This document shows positions 31,591 to 41,936 of a stretch of 64,000 nt of DNA, in pieces. The notes beneath the pieces are model-generated. The model did not search any database and was not told the origin of the DNA. It saw only the letters and a list, made by a program, of their open reading frames with translations. How positions within the stretch are numbered: the first letter of the stretch is position 1; every line of letters starts with the position of its first letter. Source of the stretch: Petaurus breviceps papuanus (Eukaryota; Chordata; Mammalia; Diprotodontia; Petauridae); assembly GCA_028583685.1 (NCBI GenBank), contig JAMXIF010000016.1, positions 592,216-656,215 of the forward strand. Direction: 5' to 3'. The translations under genes and the position numbers were made by a program.

Positions 31591-31795
31591 CAAATTTTAG
31601 AATGTTATCAGGAAAAATTGAAGGCAAAAGGAAAAGTGGACAGCAGAAGATGAAATGGATAGATACTGTCATGGCAATACAGACTTTGAGAGATAGTAGA
31701 GGACAGAAGGGCTTTGTGTGCTGTGGTCCATGGGGTAATGGAGAGTTGGACATGACTGAATTACTCAAGAATAATAACAACACTCACATTGACAA
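31591..31795 (+). mobile_element. RTE (BovB-like) non-LTR retrotransposon, 3' terminal fragment
   Basis: The plus-strand frame encodes SGKIEGKRKSGQQKMKWI, then DTVMAIQTLRDSRGQKGF, then VCCGPWGNGELDMTELLK. This aligns with the C-terminal tail of BovB/RTE polymerase (family pattern: KIEGRRRRGRQRMRWLDGI, then WRAAVHGVTKSRTRLSDW). It is 5'-truncated, as is usual for LINEs, and ends 'gagttggacatgactgaatta..aataataacaac', the tail that the RTE-tailed SINEs of this window copy. The frame here is open but covers only the protein tail, so there is no activity. Confidence 0.8.
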
Positions 31796-31864
31796 CAACA
31801 ACCAGGAACTCAAGGCAAGTTCATTGGCCTGTAGTAGGAAGAATCAGGCTTCTTCTACCTTTTA

Positions 31865-32010
31865 AAAAATTAGTACCTATTTGTCCCCCAAATAGATCAT
31901 AAGTTCCTATAGGGCAGTAGTTATCTTTTAATTGTTTTATTCATTTCCCATAGGGTTTAATGTAATGTTTTCTACACAGCAAGTGCTGAGAAAATGCTTA
32001 TTTTAAGCAA
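31865..32010 (+). repeat. L2 3' end
   Basis: 'agatcataagttcctatagg', 'gcagtagttatcttttaatt', 'cccatagggtttaatgtaatg', 'cacagcaagtgctgagaaaatgctta'. Strongly diverged. Confidence 0.5.
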
Positions 32011-32860
32011 TCAGATTTTTTTTCACAGCCAATGCATCTATTTAATTATAAGGAGACAGACTCATGGGAGACATATCTTTTTTTTTTTTATCATTTTACC
32101 TCCTTGGTTTGAACCTTTACGAACTTCAGTTAACTTGGGCAGCTTGTGACTCTATTTCTGGACCTCTTTTGCTGGGGTCCTGAAAGCTAGCAGGTGTTGT
32201 CTCACTTCTAGAAGGACCCACAAAGGGAAGTAAGTTCGACAAGCAGAAGCCTTCCAGTCATGCCTGTGGGGAAGAATATTGTACCCTGCTAAATACCACT
32301 TGAAAACATGGGTATAAAGAAGAGAACATTCCAGGAGGGGAAAGAGGCAAAATAAGGTAAGAGCCAGCTGGGAGAATTTGGAGGCAAGCCATCCGAGATG
32401 CTTACATTTTCTACCCAACGAGCTCGAGCCAGTTGTGGGCTTTGTGGCTTGGAGAAGGGTGTGCTCTCTGGCTCTGGAGTGACACTGGCCTCTTGCTATG
32501 TGGGTATTGGTGCCTGCAGCTGGATGGAGTGGGGGTATGGAATTTCTCTTGGCACTGCAGGTGGGCACCTCCCTGGGTTGTTAGTTCCGGTATAGGCAGT
32601 TTCTCTGAGTGAAGGCAGAAAGGGTTGCCTCCTGTGTCCAAAATGAGTGTGGTCCTGGTATAGAAAGATGATGGATATATTTGGACTCAAGTAGTCAGCT
32701 TACTTAGAACCTAAAATGGGAATCAGAACCATCACTCAGTTTTTGGGATGTTATAAGTCCTTCCTATCTCAGCAATAAAACATCCCATCCATATGCCTTC
32801 TCCTTTAGAAATCTTCCACTTTCACTGATCAATGGCCCCAAGGAAAGCATAAAGGTAGAG
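32011..32860. other. No recognised feature
   Basis: Moderately GC-rich DNA carrying several overlapping opposed ORFs (up to 138 codons at 32152-32568 minus). None has a recognised motif, and the mutual overlap points to chance. No repeat landmark except a poly-T at 32080. Confidence 0.4.
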
Positions 32861-33080
32861 GATCTATTTTTTTGTTAATTTTTAATTAACTCTTTTATTC
32901 TGAATTTAATGGCATTTCCATATATATATATACATATATATATATATAGTAAAACAAAAAAAAACACAAGGATTATACATGTAACTGGGGGATCTCAGTT
33001 AAATGTAGTTTACTTTTTAACAATATGTATATAATACAGTAAATTCATCATGTAGCTTTCAAAGTTATAGGAGTTTCATC
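32861..33080. repeat. AT-rich segment with (TA)n
   Basis: Contains 'ccatatatatatatacatat' and a following poly-A-like 'aaacaaaaaaaaac'. Low complexity, possibly old LINE sequence. Confidence 0.5.
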
Positions 33081-33084
33081 TTCA

Positions 33085-33707
33085 ATCTTGTTATTTAATG
33101 CAAATTCAAGGGCATCAAATATTTCTTACAGACCTAATAGGTGAAAGATCTTGTTTTAGATGCCAGAGATATAATGATAGGTACAACATAGGTCTAGCCC
33201 TCAAGGATTTTATAATGGAATGGGGTGAAGGACAAGTATACAAATACAAACATGAAAGAGAAATCTGGGTCAAGTACTTGAGGAAGGGAAGACTTTTACT
33301 CAGGGTTGCAAGTCTGTTAGAAAAGCCTCAAAAATGAAGTGACATCTGGGTTAGATCTAGAAGGAAGGAATGGACTTCCAAAGATGGAGATAGTTGGGAC
33401 TGAAGTCCATTCCTGACTTGTGAAAAAGTGTAAGCAAAGGTCCCTGAAAGTGGGGGAGGGAAGCTTGGAATGTAGGATGTAGAGTAATTCAATGTGGTTC
33501 ATATGTAGGCCACGTATAAAGGAATCTTATATAAGGTATGAATGAACTAGGAGGTTTGAAGCAAACTGGGGAGAGTCTTTAATGCCAGTCATGAGATAAT
33601 ACTTTATTTGGAATGGAATAGGGAGCCTTTGAATGTTTTTGAGTAGAGTTGGTGACATGATAATGGTAGACCATTGAGAAGATTACTTGAGTGGCAGTGT
33701 GAAGGAT
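33085..33707 (+). repeat. Family B repeat, nearly complete, cut by an LTR
   Basis: 'tagccctcaaggattttataatgg', 'gaagtgacatctgggttagatctagaagg', 'gactgaagtccattcctgac', 'gcttggaatgtaggatg', 'ggaatggaatagggagccttt', 'gaatgtttttgagtagagttggtgacatgataatgg', 'agaagattacttgagtggcagtgtg'. The longest family B copy here. Its end is the LTR insertion point. Confidence 0.65.
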
Positions 33708-34379
33708 TGTAATGTTAATGGGAGTTGAAGATCTTCCCCATGCATTAATGGGCCTCACATGGAGCCCATTAAGGGAAGCTTGATTAGGGTAGGCTTGTTT
33801 TTTGTTACTTTGTAATTAGGCAATGGGTCACCAGGGTTGTTATGCCCTCTGAGTCTGAAGAAGTATATATATTCTCTGAAGTTAGCCTTTTGCTTTGGGG
33901 ATCACTCACTGGAAGAGTCTTCATGTGATTTGACCAAATGAGACTCTGGGCCGCCATTAAGGAGCCCCCTGACTTTGTAAACACAGATGTTGTTGCTTCT
34001 CTGTCTGGTAACTATGTATTTATGTAATGGACAGACAGTTGAATCTGTCTGTTGATTTGTGCTGTATGTATTATTTGGTCAGAAAGTTAGAAACCATGTC
34101 TGTCGGTCTTTATGCTATTATTTCTACTTGTAATTTCTTTTTTTTTTTTTTAAGCAATCGGGGTTAAGTAACTTGCTCAAGATTACACGGCCGGTTATTT
34201 CTGAGTGTGGTGCTGAGTATCTGAGCCCAGATTTGATCCCCAGGTCATCATGACACTCGGGCTGGTGCTCTTACTGTGCTACCTGGCCGCCCCTATACTT
34301 GTAATTTCTGTTTGTATTTTCTCTGAAGTTCAGGATGCTGCAAGAGCATTGTTGTTACAAGGAGCACTGGATAACAGAA
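33708..34379 (+). mobile_element. LTR of an endogenous retrovirus, family 2
   Basis: Starts TGTAATGTTAATGGG inside a family B repeat, has a TATA-like 'gaagtatatatattc' at about 33862, and ends near 'gcactggataacag'. AGGAT at 33703-33707 and 34380-34384 is a tentative target duplication. A SINE lies within it at 34139-34296. The 3' end 'tgaagttcaggatgctg' resembles the LTR at 58104, so the two are related. No viral coding region is attached. Old fossil; the exact 3' boundary is uncertain. Confidence 0.65.
34139..34296 (-). mobile_element. tRNA-derived SINE type 2, monomer, nested in an LTR
   Basis: Poly-T, then 'aagcaatcggggttaagtaac', 'acacggccggttatttctg', 'gtgtggtgctgagtatctg', 'tgctacctggccgcccc'. 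Flanked by ACTTGTAATTTCT at 34126-34138 and 34297-34309. Antisense, and younger than the LTR. Confidence 0.92.
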
Positions 34380-34494
34380 AGGATGGAGGTAGGAAGAACA
34401 GGTAAGAAATGATTATAATACTCCAAGAAAGATGAAGAAAGGGTTGAATGATTTTCATACTCTTTAAAAAACCAAAACATCGCAAAAGAGGTAT

Positions 34495-34680
34495 GTTTCA
34501 GGAGGCAATGTGATTTAAGAGTAAAGAGATTAGGGTTTGAGATTTAACTCTCCAATGCTTCTATGATACTCATCAAGTCATTCTGGGCATTGGTTTGCTT
34601 GTCTATAAAATGGAGGGTTGGAGTAGGTGGCTTCTGAGGTCTCTTCCAGCTCCAAATTTAAATGGATCCATATGTTTCAT
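34495..34680 (+). repeat. MIR/THER-type SINE
   Basis: 'aggaggcaatgtgatttaag', 'catcaagtcattctgggcatt', 'tgtctataaaatggagggttgg', 'ggtggcttctgaggtctcttccagctcc'. Sense. Confidence 0.75.
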
Positions 34681-34714
34681 TTCATGAGGTGCACAGGCCA
34701 CACTCACATTATTC

Positions 34715-35075
34715 TTTTTTTCTTGCTCCACTCCTCACCCTCTGGACTTCTTTAATCACTTGCTAGGAGCCTTCTGAACCTCTACCACAAGGCTTGCTCT
34801 GGACTGGTTACATTGCACTACCCTGCACCACTGTTTTAACAGGTACTCTCTGAACTTGTCTCTTCCTCCTACTCCCTGCTACAGGTAGTCTGTCTTCTCT
34901 CCCTCTCCTAACTCCACTCCCTTTTTCAGTTCCCTTGTCATTGTCTTCCCTCATTAGAATGTGAACCTCTTGATGACAAACACTCTATTTTCACTTGTAT
35001 TTGTGCCCCCAGTTCTTAGCACAGTGCCTGGCATGCAATAAGAGCTTAATAAATGCTTACCTAATGATGAATATA
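34715..35075 (+). repeat. L2 3' end, long copy
   Basis: 'cattgtcttccctcattagaatg', 'tgaacctcttgatgacaaac', 'gtgcccccagttcttagcac', 'agtgcctggcatgcaataagagcttaataaatgctta'. The 240 bp before it are the expected upstream L2 3' region. Confidence 0.75.
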
Positions 35076-36000
35076 TTGCTTACGTCCCTTTGAATAAATT
35101 GTAACTTGTCTTTGACTCTCTCTTTCCATCTGTCGAATGGGCAAAATAGGGATATTAAGCCTTTCCCTTATCTACTTCTTTGTATTATGGGGAGGATAAA
35201 TGAAATAAACTCCAAAAGATTTCAAGCTGATTGGAAGAAAGGTGTCACATTCCTAATCTATGCTGGACATGGCCTTAGGGGCAGAAGTTGTCTCAACTTT
35301 TGGTGAACCCTGAAGGCACAATATCACATTAGAGTAATTACTGAGAAGATGTCCAGTGAGCCTGGCATCCGTGTGACTGCAGACATGAGATACCTAGAGG
35401 GGAAACAGGCACACCCTGTGCTTTTTTGGGCTATCTTCTCATGAGGGTTGATGTGCCAGGACAGCATTAGGCAGCGTGGGGGCTTCACATGGCCATACCT
35501 TTCCTGCTGTACTAACACCAGAATCAGATCTTCCTTCCCCTGATTTCCATGCACTTGTAGCTCTCCACAGTAGCAGAATTATAAGGAGTCAGAATCACAC
35601 ACACTGGTCCTTACCAGTACCTACAGTTCCTGATTGAAAAGGGTCTCTAAATACAGTTATATCTCTAAACAGAAACTCCTTCTCTACTCCACTACTTTGC
35701 CTTTTGATCCTACCCACATATTTCAAATCAATTTAAATAATGACTGAGCATCTACTATTCAATAACATATTAAAAAAACATTTAAGTGCCAGGTTTGAGC
35801 CACTATATTACCTGCCACATAGGCTAGGCTAATTTTTCCCTAAATGATAATGAAAGCAGTCCTCAAGACTGAACTGGTCCGAGACCAAGGCTTGAATGAC
35901 TAATTGAGCTTCCAGGTCCCTTTCAGGCCCAGTGCATGAGGGGTTGGGGTGCATGTTTCTGATTAGACATGCCACCCTAGTACATGAGGCAGAAGATTTG
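35076..36000. other. No recognised feature
   Basis: Nothing assignable. Short ORFs on both strands (66-76 codons) without family signal. Confidence 0.4.
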
Positions 36001-36032
36001 CTCTTAACTGAATCAATGCTGTTGTGATGGTC

Positions 36033-36344
36033 GTTGTTTATCTTTTGTTCTTGAAGAGGACCAATGACATCGGGAGGGTGATGTCTTGACTTGCTAGAGA
36101 ATTGCCTCAGACAAAATGAGACCTGGGAAAGATCTGAGCTTAAAAAAGCCAAAGTCTCCCACCGTACAGGGCCATCTCCAGTCATCCTGATCTATATCTG
36201 GCCACTGGGCTTGGATGACTCTGGAGGAGAGAGTGAGGCTGGTGACTTTGCACAGTCTTGCCGCACTTAAATCCACTTCACTTGCAAGTCAAGATATCAC
36301 CCTCCTGATATCATCAGTCCTCTTAAAGAATGAAGGATGAACAG
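36033..36344 (-). mobile_element. Terminally inverted repeat element, complete copy
   Basis: The left arm (36033-36094) reads 'gttcttgaagaggaccaatg', 'acatcgggagggtgatgtctt', 'gacttgc'. The right arm (36284-36344) is its reverse complement ('gcaagtcaagatatcaccc', 'tcctgatatcatcagtcctc'). Arms of about 61-62 bp enclose about 190 bp. Reverse-complemented, it matches the start of the copy at 20806. It looks like a non-autonomous DNA transposon. The 118-codon minus ORF here is a by-product. Confidence 0.7.
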
Positions 36345-36358
36345 AAATCTATTAGGAG

Positions 36359-36513
36359 GGGTGGCTAGGTGGTGCGGTGAATAGAGCACTGGTCCTGAAG
36401 TCAAGAGGACCTGAGTTCAATTCTGGCCTCAGACACTTAACACAAAAACTAGCCACGTGACCTTGAGCAAGTCAGTTAACCCCAATTGCCCTCCAAAAAG
36501 CAAAAAAAAAAAA
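36359..36513 (+). mobile_element. tRNA-derived SINE inserted at the edge of the inverted repeat element
   Basis: 'ggtggctaggtggtgcggtg', 'aatagagcactggtcctgaag', 'gaggacctgagttcaattc', 'gagcaagtcagttaacccc', tail 'ccctccaaaaagc' with poly-A. The duplication starts AGAAATCTAT at 36343 and 36514 (16 bp with two mismatches). Confidence 0.9.
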
Positions 36514-36529
36514 AGAAATCTATGAGAAG

Positions 36530-37005
36530 TAGTAGCTTCCCCCCCCTGGAAATCCAACTGGCCACTTCCAGTTGGGCAATGATGCCATTTCTTTCTCCCC
36601 CTCTTCCTCCCACCCCTCCTCTTCTCCCTCTGTCCTTGTGGGGAGTCATCCCCTTACATGTGGGTGCACTGTTCAAAGAAATACAAATTTAGATAACTGA
36701 ATCAATGCTGTTTCCTTGCTGAATATCCTTTCCTTCATATTGTGAAGTAAACCTCCTTTTGTTAGAGGGCAGATTGTCTACTAGTATTTTATGCTGTTCT
36801 AGCACCAAATATGAACCATAAGATTGGCCATAATAAGATGATATATATATGAAGAATAGACACAAAGACAAAAATGAAACTCTCCCCCCTTCAAGAACCT
36901 TATATTCTACTATGTATGAGTCAAGGTGTTGTGGGGAGTACATGGGAGTGCAAAGAGTGATGGCATAGTCCTTCCTCCTAAGGGAAGTTCCATCAGAAGA
37001 CCTAC
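36530..37005. other. No recognised feature
   Basis: A C/T-rich stretch at 36538-36640 and plain DNA. Opposed ORFs at 36476-36692 arise from the low-complexity tract. Confidence 0.4.
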
Positions 37006-37009
37006 ATTG

Positions 37010-37255
37010 AGACAGACAGGTAGCACAGTAGATAAAGTTCTAGACTTGGAACCAGGAATGCAAATCCTGCCTCAAACATTTACTAGCTGTGTGACCTTGA
37101 GCAAGTCATTTAACCTCTATATGCCTAAGTTTTCTAAAATGAAAAATGGGGATAACAATGATGCTTACCTCTCAAAGTTGTGAGGATCAAACTAGACAAT
37201 ATTTATAAAGCATTTTGAAAACCTTAAAGCTCTGTATAAGTTCTAGCTGTTATTT
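37010..37255 (+). repeat. MIR-type CORE SINE, nearly full length
   Basis: 'gacaggtagcacagtagataaag', 'cttggaaccaggaatgcaaat', 'agctgtgtgaccttgagcaag', 'gttgtgaggatcaaactagac', 'tttataaagcattttgaaaacc', 'taagttctagctgttatt'. Sense. Confidence 0.8.
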
Positions 37256-37645
37256 TCAAATATGTAGCCACGGGATTCATAATATGGAGTAGAGGGAGTA
37301 AGTGCTTTAGAAAGCTGTGAGAGTTCAAAGAAAATCACTGGGAGAATGAGGCATGCTTTGCTTTCACAAACTACCTGATAACTATCATCTGGTTAAATGA
37401 CCATCATTTTACTTGATTGGGTATGATTTTGGGAATAGGAAAAGAGAAATTAGGCTGCAAAGCACATAGAAATGATATTATTTCATCTTCATTTTTTGGA
37501 GTAACTGCACAAGACCAAGAAAGATAATTAACCTTTTCAAAGTGCCATGTCAGGGGGCATATGGGTGTCCTTATAATTCATGGAGATGGGGAGTAGTTTC
37601 TTGAGGCCCTTGCAAACAGGGAAATCCACAGGTACTGAGATGTAT
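37256..37645. other. No recognised feature
   Basis: No assignable repeat or ORF. Confidence 0.4.
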
Positions 37646-37649
37646 CAAC

Positions 37650-37825
37650 AATATTATATCCGAGGTACAAACCATTTTTCATCTGAGGAAACTGAGAGAG
37701 ATAGAGGTTAAATGACTTGCCCAGGGTCATGCAGCGTGTTCATGTTTGAGGCAGGTTTTGAATTCAGATCTTCCTGGTTCCAAATCCAGAGCTCTATCTA
37801 CTTGTGCATCTATATGTCTCAATGT
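37650..37825 (-). repeat. MIR-type SINE
   Basis: 'catctgaggaaactgagag', 'ggttaaatgacttgcccagg', 'gtcatgcagcgtgttcatg', 'ttttgaattcagatcttcct', 'gagctctatctacttgtgc'. Antisense. Confidence 0.75.
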
Positions 37826-38515
37826 AGATCTTCTGATGGGGCTACTAAATGTGAAAGCCCCTGAAGAAGAAGGCCTATGTCATTATTCTTTGTTTCTACC
37901 CATTCCTTTTCTTTTAGCCTCTTAGTCACTAATGAAACTTTTATTGCAGTGGTGGTTTGAGGCAGGGGAAAGTACATTGAGTTTAGGAAAGTAGAATTTA
38001 AACTGAGAAGTCTGGAGAGCAAGTTACAAGCTAGTGACTTCTTAGTGGGTTTGGAGAGCTGGGATGTCTCACAGTCTCACATGCAAATGCCACATGGGAG
38101 CTATGACTAACACTGTCTTCTTCCCCCCCCCCTCCTCCCTGCCCCAGATCACAAGCAGAGCTTGTGAGCAGCCTCAGTACTGCCCTTAGAGCTGGTCCTA
38201 GGCAGAGGAGGCAGTCACTGAAATGTATGATTTGAAGGGCATCCAAGGCCCATCTTTCCTTAAACATCATTGTCCTGATAACACAGGACTGGTAACAGGA
38301 TGAGCTGTAGCTAGCATAGGGTGAATGGGGCTTCGTTTGAATGTGCTGATAACTGAGGGGGACAGGCTTCCTGCAGCAACTGCTATTCCTATGTCCAGAC
38401 TCAGTTTTCTGCTGCCCCCCCCCAACATTTTGACCATCCCAGGGCCCTCCCCCAGAATCTTTTAGCTGGAGTTACCTTTCCTGGATCACATCTTCTCATC
38501 CTCTTTGTGGACTCT
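37826..38515. other. No recognised feature
   Basis: Contains poly-C runs near 38125 and 38417. No repeat landmark or convincing ORF. Confidence 0.4.
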
Positions 38516-38519
38516 CTAG

Positions 38520-38685
38520 GGGATGGACTGTCTTTTTGGTGTCACAGAACCTGAATTCAAATCTCATCTCTGCCAGTTATTCCCTGTGTACCTTTAGACA
38601 AGTTCCTTACCTTCTGGTCTTTACTTTTCTCATTTGTAAAAAGAAATGATTGGTCTGGATGACCTCCAACTCTTTTTGCCACAGG
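38520..38685 (+). repeat. MIR/THER-type SINE
   Basis: 'tcacagaacctgaattcaaatc', 'gtgtacctttagacaagttcc', 'tctcatttgtaaaaagaaatg', 'ggtctggatgacctccaac'. Sense. Confidence 0.7.
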
Positions 38686-38835
38686 TAAAGAAAATTCCCA
38701 ATTATGGATCTAACATCAGGTCATGCAGTTTTCTGTGATCTTGTCATCAGATGCAGGGACACAAGAGGACGGAACCTAACATCATTCGGGGCAATGTGAA
38801 ACCACAGTAAGTGACAATCACTGACTCTACCCATT

Positions 38836-38994
38836 TTTTTTTCTTTTTTGGAGTGGGGAATGCAGGGCAACTGGGGTTAAGTGACTTGCCCAAGGTCACA
38901 CAGCTAGTAAGTGTTAAGTGTCTGGGGCCAGATTTGAACTCAGGTCCTGCTGACTCCAGGGCTGGTGCTCTATTTACTACACCACCTAGCCACC
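38836..38994 (-). mobile_element. tRNA-derived SINE with 15-bp target duplication
   Basis: Poly-T head, 'actggggttaagtgacttgcc', 'aaggtcacacagctagtaag', 'atttgaactcaggtcctgc', 'ctatttactacaccacctagcc'. CTGACTCTACCCATT lies at 38821-38835 and 38995-39009. Antisense. Confidence 0.92.
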
Positions 38995-39223
38995 CTGACT
39001 CTACCCATTGTTGACCCAAGATCTGTATAAGCAGAAGCTCATGACATTTACAAGTGGTGAACTGGGTTTTACATTGAGCCTATAAGCCCCTGGAAGAGTT
39101 TAGAGATGCCAGCTCTGGGAAAACTGGGGCATCTCATAGGCAACAATAAAGGGAAGAGAAGAGTCAGGGTAAAACTCTTAGGTGACAAAAAAAATCAGAC
39201 ATGACTTTTAGAAAAGACTCTGG

Positions 39224-39388
39224 GGGTGGCTAGGTGGCTCAGTGAATAGAGCACCAGCCCTGGAGTCAGGAGGACATGACTTCAAATCTGACCTCAGACA
39301 CTTAACACTTACTAGCTTGTAAACTTGGGCAAGACACTTAACCCCAATTGCCCTGCCTTCCCCCTCTGAAAAAAGAAAAAAAAATAAA
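39224..39388 (+). mobile_element. tRNA-derived SINE
   Basis: 'ggggtggctaggtggctcag', 'tgaatagagcaccagccctgg', 'agtcaggaggacatgacttc', 'gggcaagacacttaacccc', A-rich tail. No clear duplication found. Confidence 0.85.
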
Positions 39389-39404
39389 AGAGTGGTTCAG
39401 ATAG

Positions 39405-39408
39405 TGAG

Positions 39409-39443
<35 letters not shown>

Positions 39444-39520
39444 TATGTGTATATACACACATGTATGTATATATGTATGTGTGTATACACAAACACATGC
39501 ATATATATATGTATATGTGT
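39405..39520. repeat. Compound (TA)n(CA)n microsatellite
   Basis: (AT)n, a run of CA units, then alternating 'tatgtgtatatacacacatg' blocks rich in short palindromes. Source of a low-complexity ORF at 39392-39574. Confidence 0.95.
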
Positions 39521-40370
39521 GGCAGTCTTTCCCCTAAATCTACCTCACACGTGACTCAAAAGAGTAGAAGTTAAGTATAGTAGACTGAAATCAGGAAACT
39601 TCAAAAAGAAGCTCTGATATTTAAGCTGGTCCCATAAGAGAATGGGCACATTTAGACCTTAAAGTCTCTAAGTGAAAGATGATAACTTATTTCCAGATGG
39701 CGTAAATGGGATTCATTCAAAGAATGATGACCCCAGATGATAGTGCCTGCATTTGAATGTTGATAACTGGTGACATCTGATATCAGATGCTTTCATTGGA
39801 GGTTGGGTTAGGAATGGTACCTCACCCTTTCCATCTCTCAAGATTAGATCCTAAAGACATATCTTTCTAGTCAGGAGAAAAATGAACAGTAGCAACAGGG
39901 ATCAAGAATTCACTTCCCACATTCAGAAGCAAAACCATGGCAAGGAAAGCTCGAGTTAATACTTCCTGAAATAAAAGAACAAAACCACAAAACCCTTTAA
40001 CACTCAACCAAACCCCCCAAACCTAATACTAACCGCACAAGAACTTGACTAGCATTTAAATCTATGCATGTGTATAAATAGAAACAGAATTATTGCCAGA
40101 AAAATGGCATTGGTTGGATTATGAATGTGTTTACAAGTTATTTCCCAAAAGAAAGAGGAAAAAAGAAAAAAAAACAAGTAGATGGCAGAAGAATTTAACA
40201 ATGGAAAGGGAGGATTTATCCAACTGCTTGGTCTCAATGCAGCTTAAAGCACCCTTGAAAATATCTACTTGCCCACATTCAGGAGGCTGGTAAGAATTAA
40301 AGTTTTACCTTTTCATTTAAACTCTGAGGATCATTTTGCCATCACTCCTCGTCCTTTGGCCTTAGTTTGC
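39521..40370. other. No recognised feature
   Basis: No assignable repeat. An A-rich stretch near 39965-40030. ORFs of 62-66 codons are unsupported. Confidence 0.4.
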
Positions 40371-40374
40371 ACAT

Positions 40375-40448
40375 CTGTTGTTGTGGTTCATCCTTCTTTC
40401 ATTCTCAAAAGGACCAATGACATCAGGAAGGTGATGTCTTGACTTAAC
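40375..40448 (+). repeat. Terminally inverted repeat family, single-arm fragment
   Basis: 'gttgttgtggttcatccttc', 'attctcaaaaggaccaatgac', 'atcaggaaggtgatgtcttgac' match the arms of the 36033 element. Only one arm is present. Confidence 0.65.
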
Positions 40449-40464
40449 TCCTCACCTGTAGAAG

Positions 40465-40640
40465 GAAATGATGAAGGAAGCAGTATGATTTACTGGGTAG
40501 CATGCTTCACTTGGAATGAAGACTGAGTGTCTTGAATACTCGAACTTATGACTTTATAACTGTGGGTAAGTTTCTAATCCTTAGTTTTCACACCTATAAA
40601 ACAAGGATAATAATAGCCACCCCAGGGCTGTGCTGGTAAA
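40465..40640 (+). repeat. MIR/THER-type SINE
   Basis: 'ggaagcagtatgatttactgg', 'gcatgcttcacttggaatg', 'ataactgtgggtaagtttc', 'aaacaaggataataatagcc', 'ccccagggctgtgctgg'. Sense. Confidence 0.65.
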
Positions 40641-40910
40641 TGTTCATTTTATTTATCACTTTCCTAAGTTCAGATAATCAATAAAACAATAAATCAAGCC
40701 TTGATTTATAGGATTTTGCTGATTTCCAGAGGCATAAAGGTTCACACTGAACATTTAAGAATTGGTTATCAAGAACCCATATAGGGGACTCCAGCACACT
40801 ACTGCTTACCTCAGAATTATTGTAAAATGAAAGGAGATCATGTGGACAAATAGATATACTTCACAAACTACAGAAAGAACTATATAAACATTATTTATTA
40901 ATTCTATTGT
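40641..40910. other. No recognised feature
   Basis: AT-rich, unassigned. Confidence 0.4.
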
Positions 40911-40914
40911 TTTT

Positions 40915-41225
40915 CCTGAGAGATGGTATGTCATAATGGATAGAGAAGTGACCTCAGAGTCAGAAAGATCTGAATTCAAGTCTATTTTCTGACATATACA
41001 CTGGCTGTGTGGTCCTGGGTTAGTCACTTAACCTCTCAAAGTCCCTGGCAACTTTGCAAGTTGCTGAGCTTTTGTAGGGCTCTTGCTGATGATTCCAGAT
41101 TCAGTTGCAAAGTAGTCAGTTCCTGAACTTGGCAGAAGGACTTCTCTAACTGTGAGTTTACTGCACCAGTATATAAGTCTAGGTAAAAGAAGTTCTTTCC
41201 AACTCTAAAATATCATTGTCCTGGG
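40915..41225 (+). repeat. MIR/THER-type SINE, long form
   Basis: 'agagatggtatgtcataatgg', 'atagagaagtgacctcagagtc', 'atctgaattcaagtctatt', 'gtggtcctgggttagtcacttaacctctcaaagtccctggcaactt', ending 'ttctttccaactctaaaatat'. Confidence 0.7.
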
Positions 41226-41299
41226 AAACACAGTCTCTCAGAGATCCAAAACATCTTGTATGCAAACAGGAATTTTCTCTAAAGTATCTTGAATGAAAT

Positions 41300-41480
41300 T
41301 ATTTGGCCTTTCTTTGAATAAAGAATGGGGAATAATTGCTAACTAGGGCAGCCTATTCTATCCCTTGGCAGATCTAAAATTAGAAAGCTTTTCATTCAAT
41401 TGAGTCAAATTTGGCCTCCCTATAACTTTTTTTCTCTTTGCTCCAAGTTCTATCTTTTGGGGCCAAATGAGATTCATATT
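41300..41480 (+). repeat. CR1/L3-like fragment (part 1)
   Basis: 'ctagggcagcctattctatcc', 'ttggcctccctataacttt', 'ctccaagttctatcttttggggcc'. Continues at 42120 after intervening insertions. Confidence 0.5.
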
Positions 41481-41539
41481 ATCCAGGGATGGGCTGAAAG
41501 TAGCACATCAGTCAATTGTTAAATTGACTCATACACCTT

Positions 41540-41920
41540 AGAAATCTAATCCAATAAAAAATATATATTATGCACCTACTATGCTCCAGGCACTGTGCTA
41601 AGTGCGGACAATACAATTAATAAAAAAGAAAGACAGTCCTTACCCTCAAGGAGCTTACATTCTAAAGGACAGGGGGAGAAGGTGAGGAGACAGCACAAAA
41701 TGATGCAAGAAAGAGAAAGGAGGGGAGGGAACATGAGGAGATCCATTCAGGGCAGCAGATACAGAGGGGAGTAAGCCCCAAAGCCCAGTTTCTGCCTCAT
41801 ATGAAGGAAGGCATTGGGAGGAGTTTGGTATTCCATCTTTCAGTCCTTTAATCTGAGGCAAGAAGAGGCTTAGGGTGGAGTTGGCATAAGTCAAGGCTGG
41901 AGTTAGCAACATAGTGAATC
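41540..41920 (+). repeat. Interspersed repeat family B
   Basis: 'tatgcacctactatgctcc', 'aggcactgtgctaagtgcgg', 'gacagtccttaccctcaagg', 'agcttacattctaaagg', then a purine-rich stretch. The remaining 3' part may be the piece at 42356-42535 ('actttactctgtaggcaatagggagcc'). Confidence 0.6.
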
Positions 41921-41936
41921 AGCAAATGCTAAAAAT

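Noticed and set aside
31569-31865. 98-codon ORF considered as a host gene
   Set aside because: Its core matches the BovB/RTE polymerase C-terminus; the N-terminal residues come from the adjoining L1.
32152-32690. Cluster of four overlapping ORFs of up to 138 codons
   Set aside because: Frames on both strands overlap one another, a pattern of chance in GC-richer DNA; no domain found.
35829-36276. 118- and 60-codon minus ORFs
   Set aside because: Produced by the terminally inverted repeat element at 36033-36344 and its flank.
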